DNA from: Oscillospiraceae bacterium
GTDB lineage: Bacteria > Bacillota > Clostridia > Oscillospirales > Ruminococcaceae
DNA length: 7,867 nucleotides
Assembly (NCBI GenBank): GCA_016296485.1
Contig: JAEDJF010000070.1
Span: forward strand, 1-7,867
Direction: 5' to 3'
Part shown: one piece after another, positions 6,565-7,867 of the stretch
Layout: every line of letters starts with the position of its first letter
Position numbering within the stretch: position 1 is the first letter of the stretch
Position numbers and translations under genes: made by a program
The notes under the pieces: generated by a model
The model's input: the letters and a program-made list of their open reading frames with translations, nothing else
Told to the model about the DNA's origin: nothing
Databases searched by the model: none

Positions 6565-7111
6565 GCCCTTTTTTGCTTTTTCTGAAAAACATTTTCAGCT
6601 TCGGACTCCGTTTTTGAAAAAGCGCCTTTTATGTATTCCGCCGCCTCTCTGACGGTCATTTTGCTCGTATCTATCTTTTCGGTTCGGAGCTTTTCGTATT
6701 TAGGGAGTTTTTCCAGACTGCGGCGTATAACCTCTTCCTCCCGAAGGTCGTTTCTTACGTCCTTCATAAGCCTCTCTCTTATGGTATCTTCCCGGGCTGT
6801 GAGGGTGAAAATTTTCGTTTCCGCGTCCTCGGTTCTCAGGGTGCTCAAAAGCCTGTCAACGGTCTCCTGCTCATCGAGCACCCAGCAGAAAATGACGTTT
6901 TCATATTCGCCGCACCGGAGAAAGCTGTTCAGCAGAAAGGCTATATTCTCCATTACCATAGCCTTTGTCTCCTCCGTTACGTGAAGGGTTTTGCGTACCA
7001 GCACCAGTCCCCGTCCAAAAACACGTTTTTTGGCAGAAGCTTCTGAAGCTCCCGGCAAACGGCGGTTTTCCCGACTCCCATGGTCCCGTTCACAATTATC
7101 AGCCTTTTCAT
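6561..7111 (-). pseudogene. P-loop ATPase/kinase-like protein, frameshifted
   Basis: Two reading frames together make one protein of about 183 residues. From the ATG at 7111 the first frame reads MKRLIIVNGTMGVGKTAVC, with a Walker A motif GTMGVGKT (residues 9-16), then FLDGDWCWYAKPFT, and ends at TAA (6979-6977) after 44 residues. The next frame continues at VTEETKAMVMENIAFLLNSF and runs to the TGA at 6563-6561, through an IFCWVLDEQ stretch and an Arg-rich ERLMKDVRNDLREEEV helix like the lid of small nucleoside-kinase-type P-loop proteins. Adding one G after ACG (about 6980) restores KPFTVTEE. The start overlaps the upstream MGMT-like stop in ATGA, so the pair is translationally coupled. The substrate is unknown. 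It is either a true one-base deletion or a sequence error. The ATG at 7058 in the downstream frame is only out-of-frame read-through of the Walker A half. Confidence 0.82.
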
Positions 7112-7587
7112 TTCAGCTCAAATTCCGCTTTTTCGTAATCCTTGACGAAATAGCGGATATTGGTCCTCCCCTTCTCGATTACGGTGTGTCCCTCCGCTTC
7201 GAGCTTCGCCTTCTGGGCGGCGGCGCCGCCGGGGTATTTCTCGTTGAGCTCGCCCCCGGCTTTGAGCGTTCTCCAGTAGGGGGTCTCGTCCCCGTCACGC
7301 TGAAAACTCGCCCAGGCGGCGATTGAAACAAAAATCCCGGCGGTGATGGGGTCCGTAAAATCCGCGCCGTTCTCTTTCGCGAAATAATCCCGTATCGCGC
7401 CGACGGTAATTACCTTCCCTTCGGGAACGAGCCGCATCACCCGGTCGTACTCCATAGGCGGCGCGAAAAACATTCTTTCCCCGCCGTATTTTCTGATGCT
7501 CGCCTCGTCGGTTATAATCTGTATCTTCGGCATATCCTTGCTGTTTTTGAGCATGGCGTTAAAATCTTTTTTATCCTCGTTTGCCAT
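7108..7587 (-). CDS. MGMT-family (alkyltransferase-like) protein lacking the catalytic cysteine
   Basis: This is a 159-residue protein. Residues 54-69, VPEGKVITVGAIRDYF, match the start of the DNA-binding domain of O6-methylguanine methyltransferases ('IPxGxVxTYGxIA'). The active-site region, PCHR in true methyltransferases, reads PYWR at 103-106, followed by a GGELNEKYPGG loop and QKAKLEAEGH (125-134), which align with the family's end. The cysteine acceptor is replaced by Tyr104, so alkyl transfer is not expected. Known alkyltransferase-like proteins bind alkylated bases and hand them to nucleotide excision repair, but the usual RAVG recognition-helix motif is also absent, so even DNA binding is uncertain. 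The start at 7587 has AAAGGGGGC about seven bases upstream. It is the first gene of a unit with the P-loop gene (4-base overlap). Confidence 0.78.
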   Translation of the reverse strand: MANEDKKDFNAMLKNSKDMPKIQIITDEASIRKYGGERMFFAPPMEYDRVMRLVPEGKVITVGAIRDYFAKENGADFTDPITAGIFVSIAAWASFQRDGDETPYWRTLKAGGELNEKYPGGAAAQKAKLEAEGHTVIEKGRTNIRYFVKDYEKAEFELK

Positions 7588-7608
7588 TCTGTCGCCCCCT
7601 TTTCCGGC

Positions 7609-7637
7609 ATAATAGCACGGAGAGCCGCCCCTTGCAA
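7609..7637 (-). promoter_or_regulatory. Promoter of the MGMT-like / P-loop gene pair
   Basis: On the - strand, TTGCAA (7637-7632) and TATTAT (7614-7609) are separated by exactly 17 bases, with 4 of 6 and 5 of 6 matches to sigma-A consensus. It lies between the serS terminator and the ATG at 7587, which gives a short leader of about 15 bases that holds the ribosome binding site. Confidence 0.7.
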
Positions 7638-7661
7638 TGAGACTGTTTTATTTTTCTATGT

Positions 7662-7688
7662 AAAAAAGCGCCCGAAGGGGCGCTTTTT
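7662..7688 (-). terminator. Rho-independent terminator of serS
   Basis: An 11-bp perfect stem pairs 7663-7673 (AAAAAGCGCCC) with 7678-7688 around a GAAG tetraloop (CTTC on the - strand). On the - strand it ends in a run of six T (7667-7662), five bases past the serS stop. The + side has five T, so it could work in both directions. Confidence 0.92.
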
Positions 7689-7693
7689 CACTT

Positions 7694-7867
7694 TTATTTT
7701 ATTTCGTCCATTCCCATGTATTTGCGGAGAACTTCCGGAACGGTGACGGAGCCGTCGGCGTTCTGATAGTTTTCAAGAATTGCGGCGGTGGTGCGTCCGA
7801 TGGCTACGCCGGAGCCGTTGAGGGTGTGGGCGAGGACGGTTTTGCCGTCCTTGCCGTCCTTGCAGCG
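7694..7867 (-). CDS. serS: Seryl-tRNA synthetase, C-terminal end (partial)
   Basis: The last 57 codons plus TAA are present; the gene continues beyond the right edge. The frame contains HTLNGSGVAIGRTTAAILEN, the motif 3 region of class II SerRS, with the conserved arginine that binds ATP. It ends with DGSVTVPEVLRKYMGMDEIK, the standard SerRS C-terminus ('GSVxVPExLRPYMGG'). SerRS charges tRNA-Ser in the cytoplasm. Just before motif 3 there is a small Lys/Gly/Asp-rich stretch, CKDGKDGKT, encoded by a 9-base unit repeated in tandem, probably in a surface loop. Its own terminator follows five bases after the stop. Confidence 0.95.
   Translation of the reverse strand, partial: RCKDGKDGKTVLAHTLNGSGVAIGRTTAAILENYQNADGSVTVPEVLRKYMGMDEIK

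Noticed and set aside
6974..6996. Programmed -1 ribosomal frameshifting in the P-loop gene
   Set aside because: No in-frame X XXY YYZ slippery heptamer is present before the TAA, and the simple loss of one G explains the break.

Overview
The window looks like chromosomal DNA from a Bacillota (Firmicutes, Clostridia-like) bacterium. The pointers are moderately GC-rich coding sequence with AT-rich gaps, strong AGGAGG-type ribosome binding sites, near-consensus sigma-A promoters, tRNA genes with encoded CCA, and families common in that group (DUF975, DUF4340, a cysteine-less MGMT-family protein). No phage, transposon, CRISPR or plasmid signature is visible. The genus cannot be named from this sequence alone.

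Left part (1-3703, + strand): the 3' end of an ABC ATPase gene, an ABC-2 type permease, a GldG-like auxiliary protein and a DUF4340 membrane-anchored protein. They are packed tightly (4-base overlap, 18-base gap, 11-base gap) and look like one operon encoding an envelope ABC exporter of the GldA/GldF/GldG type with unknown substrate. The operon promoter lies outside the window.

Middle (3704-4994): a perfect 17-bp inverted repeat whose right arm contains the -35 box of a consensus promoter. The promoter drives a two-gene tRNA unit (elongator Met-CAT, then Glu-TTC two bases later) that ends in a strong terminator. A monocistronic DUF975 membrane protein gene follows. Two strong hairpins separate it from the convergent guaB gene.

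Right part (4995-7867, all - strand): serS (only its 3' end), its terminator, then a promoter reading into an MGMT-family protein without the catalytic cysteine. That gene overlaps by 4 bases a small P-loop kinase-like gene, which is broken by an apparent one-base deletion. guaB (IMP dehydrogenase, GMP synthesis) lies downstream and probably has its own promoter.

Most of the window is housekeeping or known-family material. I do not see a convincing new system. The points most worth checking are the frameshifted P-loop gene, the promoter-embedded palindrome before the tRNAs, a mismatch in the T stem of tRNA-Met, and the unassigned function of the ABC/GldG/DUF4340 operon and the MGMT-like/P-loop pair.
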